Part shown: piece after piece, positions 21,464 through 33,126 of the stretch
Layout of the letters: every line of letters starts with the position of its first letter
Numbering within the stretch: position 1 is the first letter of the stretch
Assembly: GCA_023376005.1 (NCBI GenBank)
Contig: CM042157.1
Location: forward strand, 51,874,347 to 51,938,346
Source: Doryteuthis pealeii
Lineage: Eukaryota; Mollusca; Cephalopoda; Myopsida; Loliginidae
Direction: 5' to 3'
DNA: 64,000 bases
The notes under the pieces: generated by a model
What the model was told of the DNA's origin: nothing
Databases searched by the model: none
The model's input: the letters and a program-made list of their open reading frames with translations, nothing else
Position numbers and translations under genes: made by a program

Positions 21464-23600
21464 GTTTAACACCCAATTATTCAACATTTTTATTATAATA
21501 CTGCATGTATATACATGTATAGTATTAATTCAAATACATTAACATCACTTTGAAGAAAAATAAAACATTTATTGCAAAAACACAGACATAAAATGAGGGT
21601 TCAGTTTATTTTATGGTAGGAATTTACAAGGAAAAAGTTAAGGATTACTGACTTTTTAAAACATAGCTAAAAAAAGTTCAGAAAAAAAATAGTAATTTCA
21701 TTGTTGCAGAAATTTCAATAAAATACGATAATTATCACATTTTTTTACGTGTGAATCTTAAAAGTCTCATGCCAAAAATTAATGTTAAATAAATATTGGG
21801 TAAAATTTGCAAATCATACTCAAAATCCCATGATATTACGGCTAAATTCTCATCAAAATCCCATTATATTACAGGGTGACACAGAAGAAGAAAAACAGAA
21901 CCCAAATTATTTATTTTCCCATTAAACTAACCCTAAACCCCCTAGTTAAAATTAATAGTTTTCTTACAAAATTTGTGGGTTCTGTTTTTCCTGGGTCATA
22001 GTTTGTTTTGAAATGTACGATGCACGATTGAAAAGTACATTGTACGTTTATGAATTTTGCACAGGTTGATTTTTCAAACGTAAATATATGTATACACATA
22101 TATAATATTAATTTAAATATGTAACATCACTTTGAATTTAAAAATACATTTCTAAATGCTTATGTTGAATTACATAAAAGAAATAGATTATCTATTTACA
22201 TGTTTTCACACAAACGGTTAGTGTGTGCTTTTGTTTACATTTCTCGTAATTTCAAGTTTTTTTTTTCCAAAATTGAAACGGACGTAAAAAATAATTCAAT
22301 TATTAAAAACACATAAAAGTTAAATATTTAGAAAGATTCTTATTTTATTTTCAACGGTATAAATATTTTAAAAATTGGATGAGAAATAAGCGATGAATTT
22401 AAACTTTATTGTGTGCATAAATAATGACTAGCGAGGAGACAGGCGTACATCGTACGCCTGTCGGACAAATAAATTTGAGTTTTTTTCTTCAAAATACAAA
22501 TTTTCGAATAAAAACCCGAAGCGGATAGCAATATTTACATTTTACACATCATATATCAAAATAATTCTGAAACTTTATAATTCTACACACAAAGTGCGTC
22601 TTTTTTGCTAATCCTCCTCATTTTGAACAAATAGTCTTGGAGTTTGCACTATTGTAATTTTACTTACACGGGTCCTAGAAACAAAATAAAACGCTCCCTT
22701 TTGTACTTCCAGGTGTCTTCTAATTGAATGCAAAATTTCAAGAATATTGATAAAGATTAGCCACTTAGATTTTCCAAAGAAATGTAGAGTGTAAAATGTA
22801 TTCTCGGAAAAAAATTCCTATCACACATTTTCGTTTTTTTTAAGCAAAATACGTTTTTAACTCGCTGTAAAAAATATTCAATTAATAAAAACACATACAA
22901 ATTACATATTTAGAGAGATTGTTTTATTTTATTTTCAACCATATGAATATTTTTAAGATTGAACAATAATATACGAGAAATTGTGATTTTAAATTAATTA
23001 GGTCCGATTTGTGACATCAGTTGACAGGGTGTTTTTACAACCGAAAGTCACGTAAATTAGCGGTTTTTCTTCAAAATCAAAACTTTCGGATCAAATCCCT
23101 AAGCACTTAGCAATCTTTAAATTTCACAAATTTTATAGGAAAATAATTTTGAAAGTCTCTTATTTTACAGACAAAGTGCGTCTTTTTTGCGTCTTCCATA
23201 TTTTTTAAACAAATAACCTTGAAGTTTGCCCTTTCATATTTTCGTTTCCACGGATCCTAGAAACAAAAAAAAAACATTTGTACTTCCAGGTGTCTTCTAT
23301 TTGAGTGCAAAATTTCAAGAATATTGATAAAGATTACCTACTTTGATTTTGAAAAACAAAACAGCGTGTAAAATTTATCCTTAAAAAAAACGGTCATATT
23401 TTTGTTTTCAGCTGTTCGAACGAAAATACAGTTTTAACTCGCTGTAAAAAATAATTTAATTGATGAAAACCGATAAAAGTTACATATTTAGAAAGATTGC
23501 TCTATTCTCTTTTCAACCATATAAATCTTTTTAAGATTGGTTAAGAAATACTCGAGAAATTGCTAATTGAACTGATTAAGGTCGCAAATTTGAAAATGTC
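21050..23600 (+). repeat. Family B dispersed repeat, copy 2
   Basis: Longest copy. It starts near the 'cccagctgat' block shared with 33,127 and includes a 30-base poly-T at about 21,430. It then carries three diverged tandem units of about 577 bp beginning near 22,286, 22,866 and 23,441. Each has 'cgctgtaaaaaat', 'aaaagttacatatttagaaa' and 'acttccaggtgtcttcta' blocks. A sub-block at 21,575-21,650 (aaaatgagggttcagtttat) recurs in the palindrome cluster at 61.7 and 62.1 kb. No coding capacity. Confidence 0.8.
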
Positions 23601-24940
23601 AGCGTTTTTCAGCTAAATGCTTGTAATGCTACTATTTGTAAAAGTAACAATAAGGGGAAAATAATGGACTAACTTTTCTTGATAGTAGTGGATTAAACAC
23701 TGCTATAAATCACTTTCATTTTTTTATTCAATGGAATTCAAGTTAAGAGATGGCAACAAACAAGAAAATTTGAGGATAAACTTTTAATCTAAATTCAGAC
23801 TGATGTAGTATATTGAAACTGTAAAATAATTAGATATCTCAATTGATTATTTTAGTAATCTATAAATTATGATTTGGGCTTTAGATTTAAAACAAAAAAA
23901 ATGTTAGAGAAATATTTTTGGAATAAAAACAATCCAAGTCTCAACATTTTGTTTACAAATAAAATGTACTGGAATGCAAGCACCTGAGAATAAAATGGTT
24001 ATTTACACCTTACAATGACAGTAATCAGCTGATAAAAGAATCAGCTGATATTTGTGGGTTTACACTGACATGGAACAAGCCAATTAGGGAAAATTTTTAG
24101 TTAATTAAAAATCTTTAGGATATTTTAAAAAATCGAGTTCTGAATAAAAGAAGGACAGAAAGTCCACTAGACATCAAACATGCATGCAGCCAATGACCAG
24201 CAGTTTGACACAGTCTTCCATTTTTCTCTCTTCCTTTCTTTCTTTTTGTCTTGTCACTGTTGACGTAAACAGTATCTCTATTTCCCTGTCTCTCTTTCCC
24301 TCTCTGTTTTGGCCAACTGCTAGAAAAAGGTCAGCGGTGAAAATAAATTTCATACTGATACTGATTTGAAATTAATAAATGACAACAAGGTCAACACTTA
24401 AGGTTCGCAATATTTCATGGCAAAATGAAAAAAGCAACAAAAAAAAAGAACTCCTATTCATATTTCTAAATTTGTTAATAAAGAGTATTGCATAGATTGT
24501 TAAATATTTTATTTTGTGTCAGTATAATAGAAGCTAGTTGAAAAGTGAGTTGATGGTTGAGTGGGGGGAGAGCTCAGAAAAATAGGGAAAAACTTTGCCT
24601 AATCAATATCAGTTTGTTTTCTCAAATCTACTGTAATGATTGATTTGTGTACTTAGTTGAATATAATCCTTATATGAAAAATGTTACCTCCCAAGTCCTT
24701 CATGATGAATTTCTCAAGCCCTACCATCTTTGCTCTTATTAGTAGCATGTGTTTCTTTTTTTCTACTTTCTTGAGTAATTATTAGAAATTACCAAGTAGA
24801 ACAGACAAGGATGAAATTCAAGAAATGGGTGTCTAATTTTTCATTAAGAACTTTGTAAAGTAATAACAATAGAATTCAAGTTGCAGATTTAAAGTAATGA
24901 TTCCATTGTGAACAGTTTGTGAAAACATTGCTGTTGAGCT
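23601..24940. other. Intergenic sequence without recognised gene
   Basis: AT-rich. A pyrimidine-rich patch (24,220-24,310) gives a short Ser-rich frame with no domain. Nothing else could be supported. Confidence 0.45.
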
Positions 24941-24949
24941 TTGATGAAT

Positions 24950-25710
24950 TACTATCAGAATATCCATGAACAACAAATATCTTTTTTCAATTGTGGAAAT
25001 GATATTACTATTTCAATAAAAATTCAAACTAATGGAATTTTTTGCCCAGTTGATGTTCTTTCAGGGCCCTTGATGTATACAACGCAGTTCCTTTTTCCTC
25101 TCTTTGAATTGATTTTACTCAGCACATGCTGAGTTGGCTTCTTTATCAAGGACAGATTAATTATCATGGGGGCTTGTCTCTTCCTGGAACTATGATTATT
25201 AATAAGTCCAGTAACCAGTTCTAACTGGAAATCCAGGTGGGATAAGGGCTTTTTGCGGGGTCCTCCAGGAGCAATCACAGCACAAAATGTATGCATTGAT
25301 AGCAGTTACATAAAAAAAACAAAAAAAACAAATACTCCTACCACTTCCTTGCTTTACAAGAAATACCATAATAGGAACGAAGTTAGTCATTTTTATCAAC
25401 TCTGTTATAATGTTCCATATACTACTGTATTGCAATTGGTTTTGGATAGGTTGTGTCAGCGGCTCCTCGTTTTCCAATTCTTGTAACAGTAATGTTGACA
25501 GTCCGATTTGCAGTTATCAAAATACTCACTTGGCGTTTTTTTCACACCAAGTGATAGCAGTCAGTTTACCCTTCTGCATTTTTTTCATTTCCCCACTCTT
25601 TTTTAATTTACTGCAGGAAGACCATGTCAATTTAGACAAGAATGTGCCATTTTTTAGTAACGTTTCCATTAGGTCCATTGAAGTAAAATAATTATCAAAG
25701 TAAACATGAT
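24950..25710 (-). pseudogene. piggyBac-like transposase, C-terminal part
   Basis: Read from 25,710 downward, the minus strand gives HVYFDNYFTSMDLMETLL, the conserved FDNYFTS core of piggyBac-family (DDE_Tnp_1_7) transposases. Farther on come VTAINAYIL (about 25,305) and a Cys-containing tail (KRNCVVY near 25,095). The reading frame is broken by stops. It continues the N-terminal part at 28,711-29,448 and is separated from it by the LTR element at 25,711-28,710. It would have catalysed cut-and-paste transposition at TTAA sites. Confidence 0.78.
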
Positions 25711-26005
25711 TGTAGAATAATCATACTAGTTCCAATTACCGTCGAATTGGTAAGACAAGGCAGCAAGTAGTTGTAACTGAATACAAACCTATCTTGCTGC
25801 AATACCACTGCAAAATGCCAGGTTATTTATGAAGCCTCATAACATCATAGAAACCAAGCAGCCAATCAGGACTCAGTGAATGGAATCACCCAAATGCAAG
25901 AATGGACTATTCTTGATTTCAATAAGTACCAACTGTTTTGGCACTGGTTCAGTTGTGCTTAGCTCATTGCTGTTGTTCAAACTAACAGTACACTAACTCA
26001 CTTCA
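25711..26005 (+). repeat. 5' LTR of SAM-gag element
   Basis: TGTAGAATAATC...CTCACTTCA. Partner at 28,416-28,710. Confidence 0.9.
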
Positions 26006-26007
26006 AA

Positions 26008-26728
26008 ATGGCGCTGCGAACAGGATTCAACCTAGCTGGATGGGAAAATATTTTTATTGAGGCAGGCATATCTGTTGCCTCTGCCAAGACTTATGCCCAG
26101 ATATTTTCTAATGAGGAGATTGCAAAGTCCAGCTTGCATATGCTAGACCGTGCAATGCTTAAGGAACTGGGCATCAAAACTATGGGTGACATACTCACTA
26201 TACTAAAGCTAACCAAGGAACCGCCAGTGACACTCCCATCATCAGCTAATTATGCAAGAACACCAACTGCAAAACTTCCTCAACTCAGTTTGGAAATGAC
26301 TCCACAACAATTCAGGAAGTTCAGAATAGACTGGCACATATTTAAAAAAATTGACTAATCTTCCTCCCACACAGACTAACATTCAGCTATACAATTGCGC
26401 TGATGAAACCGTCCAGAATTCCATCATCAACACTTACCCTGAATTCTTCAACACCAACCCTAGCAAACTACTCGATATGCTTGAGGTGTTGGTTACACAG
26501 AGATCGAATCCCATGGTACACAGGATCTCATTCTCATCCATTGTGCAGAGTGACAATGAGTCTATCCAGGATTACTTGATTTGGCTATGGTCAGGAGCAC
26601 AGGATTGCAACTTTATATGCCCCAACTGTGATCATGACTTACCCAACATATATATCAAGGATCAGTTCATTCGGGCATTGCTAAAGACATGCTACAAGTG
26701 GATATACTGGCTAAGGCAGGGTCGCTGA
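26008..26728 (+). pseudogene. Gag with N-terminal SAM domain
   Basis: The frame starts at MALRTGFNLAGWENIFIEAG. Residues ~10-68 fit a sterile alpha motif: a W near the start, SNEEIAKSSLHMLD, a KELGIKTMGDILTILKL helix. SAM domains oligomerise, so it could help particle assembly (inference). The frame breaks at about 26,350, where the next frame (26,351-26,728) gives capsid-like sequence with ESIQDYLIWLWSGAQDCNF and IKDQFIRALL. A stop follows, and gag continues in other frames to the zinc knuckle. Confidence 0.75.
26009..26024 (+). promoter_or_regulatory. Primer-binding site overlapping gag start codon
   Basis: TGGCGCTGCGAACAGG follows the LTR by three bases. The gag ATG at 26,008 overlaps its first two bases. 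It resembles the complement of a serine tRNA 3' end, with mismatches. Confidence 0.65.
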
Positions 26729-27516
26729 TGACCCTGGAACAAAAAATAAATCATGCAAAAGCATTTGAGATAGCCATGCTTGACCAAAATAAGATATCTG
26801 ACACCTCAGACGTTGCGAGAATTCGGACATCTGTGTATCGCTGACAGAGATGGGCCCAAAATTCAGCCCATTCAGACACTACCCACAACTTTGGAGACAT
26901 GGTGGGAACACAACACCAACATAATGGATGCAGAGGTTGTGGTAGCTACCAGCATGGTGGGACTAGAATAGGTAACCAGACCCTGATGTGTGCTGCATGG
27001 GGTCAAACCTGCAATGCGTGTGGCAAACGGAACCACTTTGCAAAGGTCTGCCAGTCTAAGAGTGAAGAAGGTGCCATAAAGTGTTTCAAAGATGAAGGAG
27101 CCACTATGGATGCTCTGATTGTGCACCTAATATTCGATCCAGTAACTGACACTTACAAACCAGACAATAACAACAGCCACGAGGAGGTGGAAGCAACATT
27201 GACCCCATTTCCCCCCTGCCCTGACCCAAGACAAGCCAGAGATATCCCTGCCACTTGTCCTACCAATCTCAAAATCTACCCTGACAGTGGTGCAACTATA
27301 TGCCTTGGTGGGTTGAAACATCTACGGCACATGGTACTCATCCCCTCAAAGAAAAAGGTACATGCAGTAGGAGGGTTCTCCTTGGTGTGTCAAGGTTGGC
27401 TGCCCATCAAATTCACAATTGGGGGAAGGACCACAAAAAGGTACTATACATATGTAAAAATATACAAGTGATATACTTCAGCAAGGCAGTCTGCATCGAT
27501 GTGGGTATATTACCTA
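26729..27516 (+). pseudogene. Zinc knuckle and protease remnant
   Basis: CNACGKRNHFAKVC (27,010-27,051) is a CCHC knuckle. KIYPDSGATICLGG near 27,272 has the DSG protease triad followed by a Gly-rich flap-like stretch. YICKNIQVIYFSKAVCIDVG (27,450-27,510) is the linker normally found between protease and RT. Frame changes occur near 26,900 and 27,440. Confidence 0.75.
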
Positions 27517-28306
27517 AAACCTGGACATGGCACCACTCCAAAATTAGTATCCATTTGTCGGAAACTCTTCCACACTTATGGCGCCCCTGAAGAACTGAGT
27601 AGTGATGGTGGCTCACCTTTCAATTCTGAGCAATTTCAGCAGTTTCTCAAGTCATGGTGTGTAAAACACAGAAAATCAGCAGCAGCATACTCTCAATCCA
27701 ATGGCCAAGCGGAACTCGCTGTCAAAACTGCTAAAAGGATAATCCATGGAAACACAGGCCCTCAGGGTTCACTAGACAACAATAGAGTTGCCCAAGCAAT
27801 CTTCCAATACCGCAATTCAAGACATCGGTCTATCCCCAGCACAGTTGCTGCTCTACCGCCAGCTCCGGGGTTCAATCCTGTTGAAACCTATCCTCTACAA
27901 ACCACATCCTGAATGGATAGCCGCGGCACAACGTCGAGAGGAGAGCATTCATCAACGGAACGCCCTGTTGACAGAAAGATACAACAGGCACACACACAAT
28001 CTTGGCCTGCTACAGAGTGGTGAAAAAGTAGCCATCCAGAACCAATCAAACCGCTGGTGGACGACTACAGGCACCATCATAGAAGTTCTCCCACATCGGC
28101 AATACTGGGTCAGAGTCGATGGATCGGGTAGGATCACACTCAGAAAACGCTGCTTCCTGAAAAAGCTGATCACAAAACCCAAACCCACACCAATGCCTAG
28201 TGCTATGCTTGATCCCATTGACTCCAACTCTAACACCCCACACTTCAACAAAAGGGACCTGGCCTCTCCCAATGTCACTCCGCGCCCTAAACCAATGCTG
28301 ATGTAG
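27517..28306 (+). pseudogene. Integrase core (second half) and C-terminal tail
   Basis: After the deletion junction, the frame at 27,499-27,912 reads GHGTTPKLV and then ELSSDGGSPFNS (second catalytic Asp) and SQSNGQAELAVKTAKRII (catalytic Glu). The first Asp is lost with the deletion. The frame shifts near 27,830 and continues as RYNRHTHNLGLLQSGEKVAI and WVRVDGSGRITLRKRCFLKK, a C-terminal integrase-type tail ending at 28,304-28,306. Confidence 0.82.
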
Positions 28307-28415
28307 ATACTCCGTGCATTGTCAAGATTGCTGCCATGTAATAGGCCTGGCCGAAAGGACTTAATTTCCCCTTCAAAGGCCAATACGCTTGTGCAATGGG
28401 ACGGGAGAGGAGAGA

Positions 28416-28710
28416 TGTAGGATAATCATATTAGTTCCAATTACCGTTGAATTGGTAAGACAAGGCAGCAAGTAGTTGTAACTGAATACAAACCTATCTT
28501 GCTGCAATACCACTGCAAAATGCCAGGTTATTTATGAAGCCTCATAACATCATAGAAACCAAGCAGCTAATCAGGACTCAGTGAATGGAATCACCCAAAT
28601 GCAAGAATAGACTATTCTTGATTTCAATAAGTACCAACTGTCTTGGCACTGGTTCAGTTGTGCATAGCTCGTTGCTGTCGTTCAAACCAACAGTACACTA
28701 ACTCACTTCA
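28416..28710 (+). repeat. 3' LTR of SAM-gag element
   Basis: TGTAGGATAATC...CTCACTTCA, ~97% identical to the 5' LTR by eye. Confidence 0.9.
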
Positions 28711-29448
28711 ATTTTTACTGTGATAATTATTTATCAAATCTGTTACCACACGTGTTCCAAGTGGTGCGCTGTTATTCATAGTCATATCCTTGTCCCACTT
28801 CATCAGTTTGGATGGAAGGTATTGTAGGAAAGAACACCGACCTTTATACTTTATCATGGCCTCATCAATACTTAGGGTTTTGTGAGGTTCATAATGGGAT
28901 GGAAATTATCTCCTCGTGTTATCCAGTATCCGTCTGACTTTATGGAGCTTATCATGTTCTGGGTGGGTCCGTGGAAGATTCTGTGAGCTGTCTATTTCAA
29001 AGATAACAGTTTCTTAGTCCAAGTGTTTTACTACAATAAACACCGGTAATTAGGAAGTGGTACTATTCCCATGAAATGGAAAAAAAAAAAAAGCATACCT
29101 AAATACACTTGAATTTCAACTACACACATGCATACACATTTAACTGTGTCAGACTGCTCTGTATATAAAATTTGTTTGATAGACTATGTCTTCTATCAAC
29201 GTTACAGGAAAAAAAGTTGAAAAAATATTCAACAGGCTTGGCATCCAGTCCTAAAGGTATTTTAGGGCCAACAAAACTATTGAAAGGTTCTGGAGTATAA
29301 TTTCTTTGTCATTTAAGTCCTCAAAATCTGACAAGTCACTCATGTATACAGAAGATATAGATATATCGTTCTGGTTATCTTCTCCCAAACCTAGAGCTTT
29401 ATCAGCAATTAATTCATCGATAATGTTATCGAATAATTTATCTGCCAT
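28711..29448 (-). pseudogene. piggyBac-like transposase, N-terminal part
   Basis: The minus-strand start MADKLFDNIIDELIADKALG (29,448) opens an acidic N-terminus (DLSDFEDLNDKE), as usual in piggyBac transposases. Next come LIEDIVYQTN (about 29,180) and LHKVRRILDN, and after a stop LSIDEAMIKYKGR (about 28,840, carrying a conserved DE and the KGR motif) and FLQYLPSK. It breaks off at NNYHSKN next to the LTR element, with FDNYFTS on its far side. Residues between LPSK and LGTRVV are partly missing. No terminal inverted repeats were identified. Confidence 0.78.
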
Positions 29449-30654
29449 TTTTATGAAAAAAATTTCAGAAAAATTGCACTGAAAAAAAGATTTCTTACTC
29501 GTTCAACACATGGTTAAAAAGAGAAAGAATTACCGAAAACTGAATATGAATGTAAGGGGGAGATTACCCAAGTTATTTCCTTTAGATTGAAGAGTTATAA
29601 ATAGATTTAAAACTAAATTTAAACAAGGGGCAGTCTTAGGCGGTTTAAGGATACAAGCATGACTTCCGGCCAGGCAGATTGAGGCAGTACAGGACGTTAA
29701 GAGTTAAAAGAAAAACTTTGAACCTTTAACAATAGAAAAAAAGGAAGCAAGCTGGGCTGTTGTGTAAAGAAATCCTTAGGCAGGCAGTCACCCTTGATTA
29801 ATGTTCAAGACATTTTAAAGGTCAGCAGATCAAGGATAGATTCCACGTCTGATATTTCTTAAAATAGGATCTTTGCATTATTCAGTCTTTTTGTACATTG
29901 GTGAACTCTCACCTTTTTTTCAATGACAGTCAATGTAATTTTATTGATTGTTCACTGAAATAAATAATATTCAATGTATGTCTTGTTTCTTCATTATCTC
30001 TACTGACCAATTTCTCTAATGTGTATTTTATGTAAGTTTTTTTTTTTTCATTTATTAGAAATCGCATATCAAAAATATGTTGCATAATTGATGGGTATAC
30101 TATCAATTATGTGCAGTTAGTGTAGAGAAAGTATTTGAATTCAAACCAAAATGGTTAGAGATTGTGAGTAACATCACTTAACCTTTTGGCGACCATTCTT
30201 TATGTTGCGTGTAAGCGTGGGAGAGATAGTTCAATTAGATAGTCTCTTGCTAGCCATTGAAGGATGAAGACCCAGTTAGCTGGACTTTCACCACATGGTT
30301 GAGGATCCAGGTCCAAGAAAGAGAAATAAATATGTGAATTCACTAAAGAAATGTGTTGTCACTAAGAAGAAACGACAGCAGGATGTCTCAGTCAGAAAGA
30401 TCTTAGGAAGAAGACACCAGCTAAGAAGACAGTCAGAAAGAGCTAAGAAGATAAACAGAACAAGTTAAGAAGACAGTCAGAACCAGCCAATAGCTACTCA
30501 GACCAAACCATGAAGAAAGTAAGAAGAAATATATGCTACAAGACAAGAAAGATAAGTATATAATGAGATTAAGATGAGTATTAGAAATACAACCACAGTT
30601 ATGCTCATACAATAAGTAACCGTCTATACATAGAGACGGCTATATAATAACTAT
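29449..30654. other. Intergenic sequence with a purine-rich imperfect repeat
   Basis: Around 30,350-30,545 the sequence is an imperfect A/G-rich repeat built on 'aagaagacagtcagaa'. No gene recognised elsewhere. Confidence 0.5.
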
Positions 30655-30881
30655 AGATTGTAATCAACATGGTTTTTGTCAATGGTAAATCAACACTATC
30701 TAATAGTTTGGAAAGTATTGATATCATAAGTGAATATTTAATGGAATGGGATAATACAGATATCATATATTTGAATTTTAGCAAGGTATTTGATAGAGTA
30801 TCTCATTGTTTACTAGTGAAAAAATATTGTAAGATATTTTTTGACAGAACTATTATCATAGAATATACACTTACTATCTAG
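30655..30881 (+). pseudogene. LINE reverse-transcriptase fragment
   Basis: After a one-base indel it reads NQHGF then VNGKSTLSNSLESIDIISEY and DIIYLNFSKVFDRVSHCLLV. This is the RT fingers/palm block of CR1/Jockey-type LINEs, where YLDFSKAFD is the usual first catalytic Asp motif. Here the conserved Asp has become Asn (YLNFSK), so it would be inactive even if complete. No flanking EN or distal RT was seen. Confidence 0.72.
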
Positions 30882-31119
30882 CACAGGGACAGAACCTACA
30901 ACCTCTAGTCAATAAATGACAATGCTTTGCTTGTTGTTTACAACTGCCTATCACACCTACTGATTGGAATGGGTTCAGCCTTTAAAGCTAATAAAAGCTC
31001 ATTGGTATTTCTCTTAAGAGAAGATTTAACAGTTGCTCAGGTCTAAATGTATCTTTGTATTTTGTATCCAATAAAAATGGCTGGAGGTGTCTTTATTTGG
31101 CACAAATGCAGAGATGCAG

Positions 31120-33110
31120 TTGGTGCCAAATAAAAGACTTAACAGTTGCCTGTAGAATCTGTCAGTCAACTTTGTCATTTTGTAGCAGAGAAAGCCATAA
31201 TAGCAATCCTGAATGCAGACATGGCCAGATGTAGTGACAAAAGAATTGATGCACTCCTGAATTTGTCAACAGAAGACTATGAAAACTGGACATTTGGATT
31301 TGAAATTTGGAAAGTGGTTACAGATATGGGTTAGAAGAAGAGAAGAGCATTATAATACAGAGCTCTAAAAGGACATTCTAAGAATGCATGTTGTGTTATT
31401 CCCGTGAGAAATTTATGTACCAAAAATGGAGTTAAAATAATTATTGAAAAATTGAATGAGTTGTTTTCAAAAGATGCAGTACAAATGGAATTTGAAGACT
31501 GCAGGAAATTTGAAACATTCAAACAGTCACCAGAGATGGCAATTGCCAAATACATTTCTGAATTTGAAAGACTTTATGATAGAATAAAGATAGAAAAAAA
31601 AAGCATGGCATGAAATTAATGGATGGGGCATTAGCTTACAAGATGCTAATAAATGTTTCTTACTATTCTGAAATGTTGGCAATGTGCAACCGTGAACTGT
31701 GGGGGGAAATTTACCCTTGAAAACATCAAAAAGAAGTTAAAGGTGTAATCCATGATTGTAGAGGAAAAAATAAACCAGAGGAGAGAGCCTATAGCATTTC
31801 ATCTATATTGATAAAAGTAGAACCTGTTTTTAAGTTAGATTATCAAGCATATGAAACGTTTCTACCAATTGGTCCAACCAATATTGAAGTAGAGGACATA
31901 GTCCTATAGGAACATGTCATGGTAAACCCATAGGATATTACAGGGTGAGTGCCAGTTTAAGTATTAATGCAGTTATAAAAAGTTAGGAAAAATGCAGTAA
32001 AAGAGCTTTCATCAGTCTCTTTTCAAATGAAATCCAGAATGAGTTCTTCCCAAAATTTCTCAGGGATACTTGTAACTGTACAGTACTTGTGACTGTGTAT
32101 TAGATTTGTTTATAGTATGAAATGGTTAAGTAGTTACGTGGATTTCTTACCCACAAGATTTTTGTTCTGTTAAAAAAATTCCTAACTTCTCCCAATTCCG
32201 ATTTGGAATTGATGAACCTAGTTTTGATACCAAAAGATGAGTGAAATTTCCAGCATGTTTAGGACCAAAGAAAGTGTATGCTGAATGTGACCTTCTTTTA
32301 CTACCTAGCAAAGTAAGTATGAAGATGGCTGACACCCATATTAATTTTCTGAAAGATGAAGAATCAATGCTTGGAAAAAATCTTCTATTAAAATTTACTA
32401 ATTGTAGACATTATGCTGTGCCCTTGAGGGGAAAAAAATAGAAACTGTCCTTTTTGAAAATTGAAGAGGTAGACAGAGATCAGAAGTTCAAGATATGTGA
32501 AAAGTTACATGTTCAATTTGGACATCCTCATTCAAAAAGATTATACAACCTTTTCAAAGATGCCAAAGTTACAATGCTGCAAATACTGAAAAGAATTATG
32601 ATATTGCAACAGATTTTTTTAAAAGTTCAAATCCATAGTAGGAGTGACTAGCTTAAGAGTTTAATGAAATGCTGTCAGTTATAGGGCTTTAAACCCTCTA
32701 ATGATGTTCACATCCTTCACATAATTGACCACACAGCTCAATTTAGCTCTGCTTGTGTGATTCTGAATAAAAGGCAAGAAGAAGTAATAGAAAATGTTTA
32801 AATATTGGATTGCTTTATTTGGGGCCCCAAGAAAGATTTTGTCAGATAATGGATCAGAGTTTAATAACATAATTTTCAGAGAGGGAGGGGGGACTATTGA
32901 ATATTAGAAACATAGAGAATAAGATTCTTAATGAACATAAGTTCTCTTTTGAATTGGCTCTTGCATAGGCTGTGAGTTCCAATAATTTTTTTAGGTTTAT
33001 ATCTATATTCATGTACTAACTAGCTAGTGTTTGGTAAGAACCATAGCCCACCAAATGTGTTAACAGATAAATTTCCAGCCCTAAAGAATGTAACATCAAG
33101 CCAAGTAATT
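31120..33110 (+). pseudogene. Strongly decayed gag/integrase retroelement
   Basis: Traces of a retroelement run across all three frames. A gag-like segment (YENWTFGFEIWKVVTDMG, 31,280; EMAIAKYISEFERLYDRIKI, 31,530) is followed by a Lys-rich linker and a pre-integrase block (CEKLHVQFGHPHSKRLYNLF, 32,500). A stretch near 32,820-32,870 then reads APRKILSDNGSEFNN, an integrase second-Asp motif. Sequence to 33,110 retains faint integrase C-terminal similarity. No LTRs were found and stops are frequent. The gag, integrase order without RT in between suggests a Copia-like organisation. Exact boundaries are uncertain. Confidence 0.6.
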
Positions 33111-33126
33111 GCTTACCATTTGAATT

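Larger units (their letters stand above)
25711..28710 (+). mobile_element. Gypsy-like LTR element with SAM-domain gag, RT deleted
   Basis: 295-bp LTRs at both ends (about ten differences by eye). The primer site is at 26,009, and the purine tract GGGACGGGAGAGGAGAGA is directly before the 3' LTR (28,398-28,415). Between them are a gag with an N-terminal SAM domain, a CCHC knuckle, a protease fragment and the distal integrase core. RT, RNase H and the integrase N-terminus are missing across one junction near 27,520. It is inserted in the piggyBac pseudogene. The flanking pentamers (ATGAT, ATTTT) do not match, so a clean target duplication is not shown. Confidence 0.88.

Noticed and set aside
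24184..24369. Ser-rich 61-codon ORF as secreted peptide
   Set aside because: Derived from a pyrimidine-rich low-complexity tract; no support beyond length.
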